Assembly (NCBI GenBank): GCA_014773175.1
Contig: VXCM01000947.1
Location: 62,001-126,000, forward strand
Source of the DNA: Lucifuga dentata
Taxonomy: Eukaryota; Chordata; Actinopteri; Ophidiiformes; Bythitidae
Direction of reading: 5' to 3'
DNA length: 64,000 bases
The position numbers and the translations under genes are program-made. The notes under the pieces are model-generated. The model was given only the letters and a program-made list of their open reading frames with translations. It searched no databases and was not told the DNA's origin. This document shows positions 32,257 through 45,353 of this stretch, in pieces. The first letter of the stretch is position 1. Each line of letters opens with the position of its first letter.

Positions 32257-34940
32257 CCAGAGCAGGGTTTAAAGGTTAAGCCAAAAGTGAGGTATTGACA
32301 GAAATATATACATATATATAGATATATAGATATATATATATATTCAAAATTTGCCATTGTTTTATGGACAGTTTCCATCACTTTTCCACCTTTTACACTT
32401 TTTGTAACAGGAAATTTGCTGTTGAATATCAAACGTAATGATGCCACAATGGTTCAAAGCTTCCAGGAAAATGTCTCCTGTTGCACAATCATGATTTTTT
32501 TTTTGAGAATTCCATAACATTTGTAGATGAAGAAGGAAGCTTCACCTCATCCTCCCAGCATCAACTCACGTCAGAGTTGCTGCTGATTGGATTAAGATGG
32601 AGTCATTTGCTCCGTCACTGTGGATTATACAGGTGGGGACAAGATTGAGCTATAAGACAATTCCTGTTGAGTAGAGATGGACACAGGCTGGAAGAAGTGT
32701 AGACTTTTATTGTGACATTAGTTTTTACTATCTTAAATTTGCTTTTATATATAAAACACTTGAATGCAACTTTAATTATGGTTTTATTTTACTAACTGAC
32801 TTCATTTTGTGTGTTGCTTGAAATTTAAACCCATATTGTCGTTTATGGCTACTTTGGTCACAATTTACCCACAGATGGATGTAGGGAAAAGCCTATCTGT
32901 CGAGAACGTGCGATGTTGATGGATTTTCTATCTTATGATAGTTGATGAAGTCTTGGTCATTTCCTCCTTTAGTTTCGGTTTGTTCAGGCCCTAGATTAAT
33001 GGTAATCGCCTGTGTGAAGCTAATCAAAACGCAGCAAGCTAAACTTTTCTTTTCATTCTTGGGTTCACAGAAAGTAGACTGTAGCTGCTGTGATTGGTTT
33101 CTGATTTTCTTGGCAAAACATCTTGGCAGAAATTCAGCATTGTCTGTGTTTCACTGGAGGCTGACCTGAAACCAGTAGCATCCAGTTTGATCCCATTAGG
33201 CCTTTGAGCTTAAGTTACCAACTGTTTTATTCTTCCCTGTCTCTCTCTCTCTCTCATTCATAACATCTGTTTTCAATAAGGCAGCAGGCCCTTTATCGCC
33301 TTCAGGCCTGTGAGAAGTTGAGAACAGACAGGATGTAGCCAAGTGACATGATTTACTGCGATGTGGAGCAGGCGCCATTTTTCTCCAGGAAGCCATCATA
33401 AACTTCTCTTGTTTCAGCGCCTCACTTTGCCCATTATTCCCCCCGAAGTGCTTCTTTCTTTCATCTCATCACTGACGGCGTCATCATCCCATCTTTCATG
33501 TGCACATGGCATCTGCTCCTCTCATCATCCCTCCGCTCATTGTCTTCATCATTATTCTTCCCCCCCCCCCNCCCCCTCCTCCTCTCCTCCCCTGCATCGT
33601 CTCTTGTGAATTTGCTCTTTGTCCTCTTTGCTGCTGTTCGTCTCTGCTGCTCCCCTGGATGTGAAAACTCATATCCTCTTACATCCTCTCCCGTGGATTC
33701 ATGTGCACTGATCTGCAGAATGAATACTGCATTTAACACCAGGCAGGCAATCTTTAAGGGTTACAGATTTTAAAGGTTTTTAATCTGAAGGAATAAATGA
33801 TCAAGGTGGCGAGTCATATGCCTCTCAGCCGCAAAAAGGAAAAAGTGCAGCAGCCCACTGACCTAATTAGAATAACAGTACAGCCTACGCTTTAACTATG
33901 ACTATTTAGTTTATGTGTAATTGTTTTTGAGTATTTTAAGACTATCAAAGCCTCTAAAACAGCATTTCGACCATATGCAAGTAGACAAGCAGTTTTCTGG
34001 ATGATATTAAAAGAAGCAGAAATGTCAGACAGCAAATTTTCCAGCATTAGTAAGTGTTGATTTTTCCTGTTAATTATTTCAAATTGACAAGTGTTAATTA
34101 GTGAGTTGTTTGTCCACTCACAGGACCGATATGACTCCGAGGCATTTGTTCAAACTACTAAAAAGGGTTAAATGAACTTTAAACATTGAGTGCTTCTATC
34201 AGCGTTGGAAGAATTATTGAGTTAAAAGCCAAATGAACACTGACAGTGTTGGATTTGGCATATCTCTGCCTGGAGGAGTAATGCCATTATGACGGAGGGA
34301 AGCTGTGCTAATTTTGTGCAGATATGGATACAGATACAGATCAGAGCAGGTGAATGATTCAGTCACACCTACATATTCCTACTGGCCAGATTTAGAGAGT
34401 TTTATTCCATACTTTCATCTCTTTACGTTCATCCTCTCCTGCCTCCAAACCCTCCTTTCCACCACAAAACCAATATTTCATTCCATAATTTAGTTACAGC
34501 CTCTTTGTCTCTTTCTTGTTCTGCATATGACCATTTTAAGTTCACACCAACTGCTACTCTGATGCTTTGGAAAGAGTTGTCTGCTGAGAGAACCTGTTGC
34601 CATGGCAACACATAGATGCATTCAACTCAAGCGGGCATCATTTCAGTCTTGGTGTGTGTGTGAACAGCCACACCTGATCACAGGCACCCACACAGACAAA
34701 AATATATTTATATGTCTGATGATGATGATGATGATGAAGACATCCAGCTATGCATTCTCTCCGTACAATGACTTATGGTGTACTTACATACACATTACAC
34801 TCAGATTTTATCTCACACTGCTGCTGGTATCCAATTCAGCACAGTAGGTCACAGGTGCAGCTTCTGAGTCACATGACTGATCGAGATCACATGATGTAGG
34901 CAAGCAGACAATGCACGTGTGTATGTGTGTTTGGGGTGGG

Positions 34941-34951
34941 GTGTGTGTGTG

Positions 34952-34997
<46 letters not shown>

Positions 34998-35139
34998 TAT
35001 TGGGATGACAGTGTAACATCAAGAGAAGCAGAGGGGCAGACTGATGACCGTATCTGGGCCAGCGGGCTTAGCAGCTAGTTGGATAAATTGCAGGATGAAG
35101 GCTGGGTGGGAGATGAAAGTGTGTGTGTGTGTGTGTGTN

Positions 35140-35197
<58 letters not shown>
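34941..35197. repeat. Two long (TG)n microsatellites, 34941-34994 and 35119-35197
   Basis: Almost pure TG repeats. The second is broken by a single N at 35139, so its true length is unknown. Confidence 0.9.
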
Positions 35198-35201
<4 letters not shown>

Positions 35202-35798
35202 GTAAGCCATAGTTAGATTAAGCCATCTGCAAAGACAGGAGTCAGATATAAATAAAGTGAGATATGATAGATGCTCTGCGTTGATTTGATTTCTGCTCAT
35301 GGTTTCAGGAGGAGGAGGGTGTTCAGTCGGGCATTATATTTTTGTGTGTGTCTGTGTGTGCACGTGTGTGTGAGACCAAGTTATTAAAATGACTGCAGAA
35401 ACCATTACACATTAAACTGAAACTTCTCTTTCCACAGCATGCAAATGTTGGGAGCAAACAGGAAGGGCAGGTGTTTCATTGATGCCGAGAAACGATGGAT
35501 TGTTTGCATGAGTTTGCATTAAAGTTGTAGGTTTTCAGTAAGGTTACATGGGGTGAAGAGACACAAAGATGGGAAAAAAGAGTGTGTATTAAATAAAAGT
35601 GTTCTTGATAGTTTAGGTTTTGTGATAGTTTAGGTTTTGTGTGTGTTTTTGAGACATATTAACCCTCCACAGCATCCCAGGGCCATTCAGGGATGAGAGG
35701 GAGGTGTCTCCTTGGCAACCGACAGCTGAGGGCGGGATGTGGTGGGTGTGGGGCAAAACTGGGTCATTATTACCACTACAGATTAAGGGCCTGGATCT

Positions 35799-35800
<2 letters not shown>

Positions 35801-35848
<48 letters not shown>
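35801..35848. repeat. (AC)n microsatellite
   Basis: Pure AC dinucleotide run of about 48 bases. Confidence 0.95.
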
Positions 35849-35850
<2 letters not shown>

Positions 35851-38160
35851 TGACACACTTAGACACACTATGTCTTCAGAGAAATTAGAGATCTTTCCAG
35901 GTGATAGAGATAGTGTAACATAAATCCTTCTGTCTCACACTTCTCTTTGAGAGGAAGCCTGAAGCTCATTAAAATGTCAAGGATTAGACTAAAGCAACAG
36001 CGGGAGGCTCACAAAGCCATCGCTGACATTCTGTGCTCGTTTCTGTTTGCGTATCATATTGTCTTTGTTTGTGCGTTTGCAGAAAGATGGCCTGTTTCCA
36101 GCATTACTGATAAAATACCTGTATTTGTTTAATATACAAACAGAAATATTTATGCAATACAGGCAGGTTACTGGAAAAATCTGTGAGGGTGTGACAAGAT
36201 GGAAGCTGTTTTCTCCTACAAAACACAAACGCAGCTTTTGTGAAAGTGTTACATAATTTTTCTTATTATGTAAGTGAGCGATGATCTTTTTAGTGGGTCC
36301 TAGTTGATGAGGATAAGCAGCATGGAGGATCAGAAAATGTTCAGCGTGATCACAAACTTCACCAACACATCACTTTAAGCAGCTCTGTATTTTTTGTTTA
36401 CTGCATGTATACTTTTGTTATTATCTGTGTGAATATGAACCTACTATTCCAAGTACTGAAAGGCTTTCAAACTGCATACGTTACTACATGGTTTTATTTC
36501 TTCTCTACAATCTGCAATCTCATTTTTCTATACAGAGCAAATCATACTGTAAACAAATAAATGAAAATCATTTTCTCATGTGAAAGTAAAATAATTTTTA
36601 TGAAAAATAGGCTATGCAGCGACTTTTTCTCCAAATACTATGTTTATTCTTTTAATTTTGACTTTTTTATACAAAAAAGGCAAATTTATTCTTCTAATTT
36701 TATAATTTTTCCTAAAAATACAGTATCCATTTATTGTCAAAACCCTAGCTATTTTCTTTTCCAAGCATGTCCATACACTTGCAAATTTTATCCACGTTAT
36801 GCATTGTTTGCCTTGTTCCATGATTTCAGGGGAGAACAGATACTGCAGGTCAAAGCAAGGTCAAAGCTGTTGGATCAGAGATCAAATCAGACTGTCGACA
36901 ACAAAGATGCATGATGATGATCATTCGTAGGGTGTCAGGAAGACAGTTAAAAGGTTAAACGTCGGTTAAAAGGTCAGTGTAGCAGCATGCAGTGAGGTGG
37001 AGCATCACGCAGGAGATGTGACAAAACTAAAATTAAATTCTGTTTGTCCTTTCTGATTTACCGTAAATTCCTCATGGTTATCTATAAATCTTTAGGTTTT
37101 AACGAAACATGATTAATTGATAAATTCATTCTTTTTTTCACCACTGTGTTCCAGTATTTCAAAATAAGCTGATTGTTACATTGGGGATACAACGGATCAG
37201 ATTAATACATTATGAGCCTGACAATACGGAAGTCAACAAAGATTGTAGTGTTTTTGTTCATCAGGCATTCATTTAAGGTTCTGTGACGTATTTAAAGGAA
37301 GTTTAGCTTGAACCCATTTGAACATCATATGGTGACACCAAACTAGGCTCAGAACTTGTCAATCAACCCTTGTATTGTCAAAGATAAATAAATCAAACTT
37401 TCTTTCCAGTTGTTAGCAGATTTGAGCTGTTATGAGGCCACATGAGAACTTTTTCTAGGAACTGATAGCATCACTAAAGATCTGAATCAGCAGCAGTGTG
37501 TGCATCTCCATGGCAACAGCAGAGCCTGTATCACTTTGAAACTAACACTGTTCAAGATGCAGTCGTCCTGAGCAACTCAACCTGTTGTGGAATCCTTTTA
37601 AACAGAAGCGATTCCAGAGCTTCAAATCAATTTGATACCAATCATATTTCAAAGAGACATCCAGACTGTTGTGTCTGGATGTCTCACTTCTTCTTCTTCT
37701 GCTCCTTCATCTTCTTCTACTACATATCTTATGACATGAAGGAGCTGCACTATCTTCATTACTGTGGGATGATCCCATTCGAGCTCTGGTTTCACTTCTC
37801 TGTCTAACAGTAATGAGGGAAGACAGACATTTGACAGGCACTCATCATTTTCTCTTAGACATCAAGAGTTAGGGAGGCAGAAACAGTTTCTGCAGCTGAG
37901 TCATGGCGCAGCCTCAATCTATTTAAGAGGACTCTTTCTGAAGCCAAATGATTGGCTATATGGAGGTACACCAGTCAATACTGAACATATATACATGAAT
38001 ATATATTTGTAGGTTTGTATATTGGTTTATCTTTTGGTCAAAGCTCTTTTGTCTAGTCTAAACCTTGATCCACTGTTACCCGATTCTGGATAATACACTC
38101 CATGCAGGCTTAGTCTATGGCTGGAGGGGATTATATACGGAATCCTCAGACAGACAGACA

Positions 38161-38161
<1 letters not shown>

Positions 38162-38202
<41 letters not shown>
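38162..38202. repeat. (AC)n microsatellite preceded by (GACA)n
   Basis: Three GACA units lead directly into about 40 bases of AC repeat. Confidence 0.9.
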
Positions 38203-38205
<3 letters not shown>

Positions 38206-39351
38206 GCACACACCAATGAGTTTTGGGCTTTTTGTGGAATTCACAATAAGTTCATGTCATTAAACGTTCAGTTCACCCAAACTATAAAAACTGATATTAC
38301 ATCTCTTACTGAGAGTGTGTTTTCTCTATCGAGATGAAGTTTGGTGAGTTTCGTCCCACTACATCTGCTAAACCCTGAATATTTACACTGAGGTCTAGAT
38401 TTCAAAGTTACCAGCCACTCATTTCTATTAGCCAACATGGTAATTGTGAATTAAACCAAATTGCGGGTCACATTTCAGCATATTTATTTCCTGAGGTTGA
38501 CACACAAACAAGACACATACACATACATAGACAAAATGCTTAAAATGTGCACAAAATGCATCTATTTTGAAATGATCTTTTCACTTATCATTTGCCATGA
38601 GAACCCCATTAAACAACATCGTGTTGCATATTAAATGAAAACATTGAAAATGGCGTGGCCTTATCATGACATAAAGCAATGAAATCTTGCAAATCTTGAA
38701 ACTTTCGTTGTTTTTTGTTGCATTTTTTTCTCAGTATGAACTACAAATTCCCAACTTGCTGACTTCAATGGAATACAGCATTAGCTCGCGTTAGGGGTGA
38801 CAGGATGACAGCAAAGAGCAGCAGGGAGGGGTGTATCTCATCTTCTGGACAAATCTTTAATCTGTGTGACCCAGCAAGGGATTATGGGGTGTTTGGGGAG
38901 GGAAATGGGACTTGAAATTCACCCATATTGTCTGATAACTGTTTATAGTTTGTGTGCATCATGTGTGTGTAAACCACAGCCATGCATTTCCTAAATCAGT
39001 TTCTGTCCTTCTTTCTATATATATTTGTCTGCTGCGGTGTATGAATATTAACAGGAAGCGATTAATTTTAATGTGAAGGGGATTTATGAAACCAGTATCA
39101 CTGCTACTTTATGGTTCGTCTGTTAAAACCTGTGTTATTAGAGCCTCCAGACTCCAGAAAGTCAGTGTGATGGGTGACCCTCATTGATTCGGCCCCCACA
39201 GTCAAATCTTATGAGCATATGGTGCTTGGCGGGTGTTAATTTAGCCCTTGGGGTAAATGCATCCATTAAATGTCAAATATGTCATGTTAGCCGTTCCTCG
39301 CTAATGCAGGGGCATGTTCTGTAGGTTGAAAATATCAGGGAGCACTCCGTC

Positions 39352-39394
<43 letters not shown>

Positions 39395-40159
39395 GCATGA
39401 GGGGGTGGGGATTCCTGGACAGTTGTGATGGCTAAGCTGGTCTGCAACAGGGCCACGTGTTCCCGAATTAAAACCTTATTTAAGAGGATTCAGGACAGAT
39501 GGTGTCCTACTGTTTCAGGATGTGTTTATTATTAGAAAATAGGGTAAATGATGGAAACACACACACATACAAACACACAGATACACATTTGAAAGCCACG
39601 CCTACTTTTCACCATTTTCCAACAACTTATTGGTGTGTGCGTGACTCTTCCCTTGACCAATCAGCATCTTCTAAGGAGACAAAGGGCCTGACCAGCTCTT
39701 TTTAAGTAATGGAAGCTTGTTTAGGGGTTAAAAAGGAGAGCCAATCAAAGTTCAAATTAAATCAAGTTAGCTCTTTTTTTTCATGAAACTGCTAGGATTT
39801 TTAAGGGAAGGTTCTTTCAAAAGGTTGTCAGTAGCAATATTAGAAGTGTAACAACATACTTATTTTCTTCACTAGATGTGCAAAGACCATAAAATAAAAT
39901 CAAGTACTGCCTACATTCATGGAGCAAAGTAGATATTATTTCTTGGAGGAATATTTTTAGAGCAATGGAATTAATGTTCACTTGCTCTGTCTTAAAGTTC
40001 ATAAATGTCATTTATTTGAACCTGACTGGTTTGGAGAGCTGTGAAAGAAAAGTAAAACTATAACCAATCCTTCCAGCTTCTTCTCCAGTTTCTCACTTTC
40101 AGCTTAAATATACTCTCTCAGCAGAACTATACTCTCTCATCTTTTTCTCTTTTTGTCCC

Positions 40160-40162
<3 letters not shown>

Positions 40163-40204
<42 letters not shown>

Positions 40205-40654
40205 GTCACCAGATGGAGAGGGGGCGGTGTGTGATTGTGTGTGTGTGTTATTCTTGCATGCATGGTTACCCATGAGTTTGCATATTTGCATCTCCTGCAC
40301 ATTTTGTCCTTTTACAGTACCTTCTCTGACTCATGGTAGCAAAGAAGAAAGAAGACAATTCAGCTGGACCGGAGAAAGCCTCAGATTAAGCAAAAATATG
40401 TGCTGCATGAATGGATTTTTTTTCAAATAACTAAAACATCGCCCACATCAGCACCGTTTTGATTTCAAATCCAGATTGCAAATGATGTAGGGGCCAAAAA
40501 ACCCGATCTGACATCATCTGGGGGCCGTTAATCTGCCTGTGGGAAATAAATCCAACGTGACAGCGCCTCTGCATCTCGAAACTGGATTCTTAATTTTTAA
40601 AAAGAGAGTGGAACAAGGAGAGGGACTGAGAGAGAAAGAGAGGGTGTGTACGAG

Positions 40655-40696
<42 letters not shown>

Positions 40697-40767
40697 CAAA
40701 TTGCCAGGAAAGGCTCCAGCATCCAGAAAGGTACAAGTGCCATAAGGCACTAAGGAGACTATATTTC

Positions 40768-40817
<50 letters not shown>
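40163..40817 (+). promoter_or_regulatory. gpm6b: 5' flank/UTR of gpm6b with CT, GA and poly(A) tracts
   Basis: A (TC)n run at 40163-40201 and a (GA)n run at 40656-40695 bracket about 450 bases; they are complementary to one another. Between them a sequence with splice-poor, GC-moderate character leads to the start. From 40769 an uninterrupted run of about 50 A residues reaches the A of the start codon at 40818. The GA tract and poly(A) run would both be in the 5' UTR if transcription starts in this interval. Confidence 0.45.
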
Positions 40818-40821
<4 letters not shown>

Positions 40822-42213
40822 ATGGGACAAAGCCGGCCATGGAGCCCAATGCAGAGGAGGCTCAAGACGAGGGACAGGAGAGTAAAGGTACGCTCATTCT
40901 ACCGCTGACATTTGCGCGTTTTATTGTATTTTCTTTGGAGGCATTTGCGTCTGCGCCAGCTTGAGCGCTTTAACCTACTTGTAATGGCTTCTCGGTTGTG
41001 CGCGACACAATAGCGGTGTTTTTTTCTGTGGCCCTTCATTTAATGGAAGCCTTCCGTTAAAGCAGCAACGCAGATGACTATTCCCACAAACTAGGGCGCA
41101 ATTTGATGTTTTCGGTGTGATTTTGCGCCTTTTGAGGGATTTAGGTGATGGAAGAAAATAAGGGGCGGGTGGGTTGATGGATTGGAGAAGGTGCACGGTC
41201 TTGGTTTATGGAGCATGCGTTAAAGCCAATTTGTCTTAGCTTTTATGTACCATCATCGCCGTATCTCAGCCTAATGAGAGGCTATAAAGGACTGTGCGGG
41301 CTGTGCGTCGCGCTGTGCACGGTTGCATTGTTTTCCGTCAGGTGTGATTCAGGCGCTTCACGATCCGCTTCGATTATTATCGAGACTCGAGATCTGATCT
41401 GTCAGGAACACAATTAGTCGACGGTGTTGCATTTCAGGATGCCCGTGTTTTTTTTGTTTTTTTTTGTGACCGCGGTTCCATTAACGAACCTGGAGACGTG
41501 CGCCAGGGACGCAGATTACGTCCATCAGCTGCAACCCAGCAATCACATATCAATACAGATGCATGTATTGAATTTTGGCTATAAGATGATAAGATGCTCC
41601 ATTTGAAGTAATAAGACTGTTCTCTGCAATGATCAATCTTTAACACCCCCCCCCCCCCNCCCCCCCCCCCCCTCAGTCTGAAGGCTATTATTTAGAAAGA
41701 ATATTAAACCATCTGTCTGTGCAGTGTCCAGTGTGCATGGAAAGAAAATGAAAATCGGACATATTTAGCTGCATACAGTTCAAATTATGCCTTAACTGTT
41801 GCCCATATTCAGCCTTGTGTGTTGGAATACTGTGTAGGTGTGTCATTATGCATTGAAGAATATGTTTGATATGATTTTATTGTGGCTTGGCAGTAAAATT
41901 ACAATCTTGCAGTGGTCAGTGATAATAGGCTGTTTATTATAGGCATCATATTTTTTAGGTGTAGTTATAATGGAGGATAAACTCACTGACGCACAGTTTA
42001 GCCTTAAGTAAATTATGATGATGTAGCCCATATTCACATTGTGCATTGTGATAAAAGGAAATAATAAAGCATTTTATTTACAACTACATCAGTGCAGCTG
42101 ACTCAGGGTAGCCAACAGCTGATCTGGCATGAAGCCTTTTTCTCCTGTTAGATTCTGGATGCACTAAGTTGATATGAAGTCAGAGCTCACGGGCCTGCAG
42201 GGCTTTACTTGCA

Positions 42214-42280
<67 letters not shown>

Positions 42281-45200
42281 TCACAGTGAAGTCCTGATTA
42301 CAACAATTTGCTTTCTGTTTTGCAATTTTACCACATGTGCAAGCGTGCTAAAATGATAGAATCAAATTTATCACTCGACACACGATTTTATCACTTGGTG
42401 TTGATGTGTACACGGAAAGGACAGATTATGTGTTGCATCTTTTTATCTGATTTTGTCATAAAATATTTCATTGCAGGCCTCCAGCACAGACACACATTTT
42501 TAAAGTGTAATTTTCTCTCCATTACTCGGACCCTGCCATAGTCACATTGCCCTCATCGCTGGGGTGTAAAGTGAAGAGTGGGCTGTCCCTCAGCGGTGGT
42601 GTTTTAAAAAGACATTACGTCATCCTCTCCTGAGGATGCAACTACACACAGGCCAGTGTCCAATGAGAGCCCACACTCTACCGTTTTCACACAATGTAGT
42701 GGGCGAGTGGGTTTGAAGACACTACAGGATAGTTCAGCAGAAGAGAAGCTATGTTTAGAATTTGCAATTAACCCACTGAATCCATGATCATCCCTTTATG
42801 ATGGTCGAGCCATCTCAGTGAGTCATGGTGCTTCCTGGACTTTTGTGGTGTGTGGTGCTGCACAGTGGAATTCACCACACTGACAGCCTAAAATTTGCTG
42901 GATTGGAGGATGACCAGAGAATTTGCTCGACTTTCCCACAATCAGCTTCCAAAAATGCGTGCCATCTACTCCAAAGCCAGTGAGGAAGAGAGCATACAAA
43001 CTAACTTCTTTAACGATCAGTGTCAGTAATAAGTGAAATCTGAAATCAGAAATCTGTTGTCTTATCGTCCTGTGTAGACTTGAAGCCTGAATTATCTTTG
43101 CAAAAGAGACATTTTCTGCTTTTTAGCTGATACATCCAGAAACTGCTCCATAAATCCCCTCCAACCGAGTTAACTTTGCTCGACTCCCAAATCAGTTGGA
43201 GACAAACATAACATTTTCACTCATGTCTGCTGTGTGGACATGGTCTTAGTCTTATCTCTTGAGGTTAAATCCTCAATATTTATGCCCAGAACAAAGTCAA
43301 ATTTCTCAAACACTTCAGTTTTGAGTAAATTCTCATCATACATGTAGCTCAGTCACAAGTAAATGAACTGTGACTCGAGTCAGACTGCATCCAAGTAATC
43401 ACATCTGCTAAAGAGAGAGCTTTGATGCTTCATAATTTGCAATCCTGTGCCATGTTACCTGAATGCTACATCTCCATTCATTCCACAATAAATAGGAACG
43501 TTCCCAGTCCCATAGGCACATGTGGTGCATAAGTTTCCTCTTTTAGGCTACATAGTAGTAATTTGACTGTTTCTCCCAGCGTGCAGCATCATCAATCCCT
43601 ACAATCTGATTTTTGCTGTAAAGATCACACTCATTAGTTGTGATTACACTCGTAGTCTTAATGGAGGTAAACAGAATCTATGTTCTTGATTGCGGCGCTA
43701 TTGTGTCTTGACGCTCACGGTGTCTCTGCATGACTCTGAGCTGAGAGTAATTACAAACTGGAAAATGAACGCAGACGGAACACAGACATGTTGGATAATC
43801 CAGGCATGGGGGGTGGGTTTACATTGATCTTTTTGCTTGATTGCTTCCTACAATCTGTAATCTGTATGTCTGCAGAGGTACAATGTGCTCAGGCATCAGC
43901 CTATGTACAATTACATCTCATTACATTAGTATTAGTAAAAGATCCAATCCATTTCAGTGGCTCTAAGTGGCATTTCAAGTTGATGTCTGTCCTCCCGTTT
44001 GTTGTAAATGATTGGGCTGTTCACACACACACACCTTCCTCCCTTGTGTGTGTGTACATGCCCACTCTTACATAATGTGATGCTTCGATCTCCGTCCTTG
44101 GCTATGATGTTCAGATCAGAACCAGGAGAAATTACATCATCATCTGGAGGGGCTACAGGTTTTGTTGGATTTTCTGCATGGCGGGGTAGAGCAGCCGCTG
44201 CCTCTGAAGCACAAAGATGTTTCCTCTTAATCAGTGTTTCAAGTGTTTCTCACATATTTCTGAGTAATTTCATTGGTTGTGCTGGTCTAAAACTCCAAGC
44301 TGAATCCTCCAGTGGGGGATGCAGAAGGAGGAAATGAGCTTGGTGGCCTTCGGGCATCACCCTGACCAGGAAGATACCATGAGGGTCAATTTTTGCAATG
44401 AGACAGGGATCACTTGAGAAATATATGGTGTAGTCGAGCCCAAGTTGTAGCCTCAAAAGCTGAATAAGTCATCAGTCAGGTGATTAGATGGGAGAGACTT
44501 TGAGATTTTTTTTGACATCGTAGGTGGACAGTTCTGCTTTATGTTGCTATAAACTGACAGACTTCCTTTAACACAGATTTGACAGTTTTCATTTCCTCTT
44601 TGAGTGATAAACAGTCAGATTTAAAGGGTTGTAGTACTGGCCAAACTCAACTGCCTCAACCTGACTTTATGAGAAGAAAAATGATGCTATAATCGTAAAT
44701 ATATAACAATTGAAATGAATGGAAGTCATATGTAGCCTTGCTGAATCTGTGTGGCCGTGCTTCTGACAAGAAGACAACAGATATAAAGGAGGATAGTGGT
44801 TGATCTGTTGTTTAAAGGGAACAAATACACATTTTAACACTTTTTGTAACATGTTATATCATTTTACTACAAAGAGACAAATAGTCACTTTCCAAAATTG
44901 CAGTTTAACGTGCAGAAGGATAATTTTCTTTAAATACAAAATGTGTAGTATGATCAGTTTTTGCATAGTAGCTGTAAAAACATGAAGACTACAGTAGAGA
45001 CCATGCCTTATGAAAAAAAAATGGCTTATTCACAATTGTTCATGCTTGTTATGGCCTGTAAAAAAAGAAAGAAGGAGCAAAACAAGCAACAGCTGACACC
45101 TTTGTAGCCACACTGACAGGCATTATTTGCTGTGGGTAACAGGCTGACATTTCGACGTGTTTCGCTTTATAAAGTACGACAGAACGAATCCTTCAGCTGC

Positions 45201-45313
45201 TGACCTGCTGAAATATTCTAGTGGGAAGCCTGAAAATAATAGTGGCTGATTCTGCAGGGGGCGTTTTGCTGTTTCTTTTATTGTACAGCTGTTTTCCTCA
45301 CCTACCTCCTGCA

Positions 45314-45353
<40 letters not shown>

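Larger units (their letters stand above)
31600..40150. other. Gene-free interval between gemin8 and the main gpm6b first exon
   Basis: No coding exon is supported in about 8.5 kb. Visible structure is limited to microsatellites (TG at 32214-32255, 34941-34994 and 35119-35197 with an N at 35139; CA at 35801-35848 and 38162-38202; TG at 39357-39393; GAT near 34712-34738), and a C-run with an N at 33571. If the candidate first exon at 31582 is real, this interval is gpm6b intron sequence. Confidence 0.5.

Noticed and set aside
40514..40865. Minus-strand open frames containing poly-Phe
   Set aside because: Shadows of the poly(A) run and GA repeat before the gpm6b start codon.
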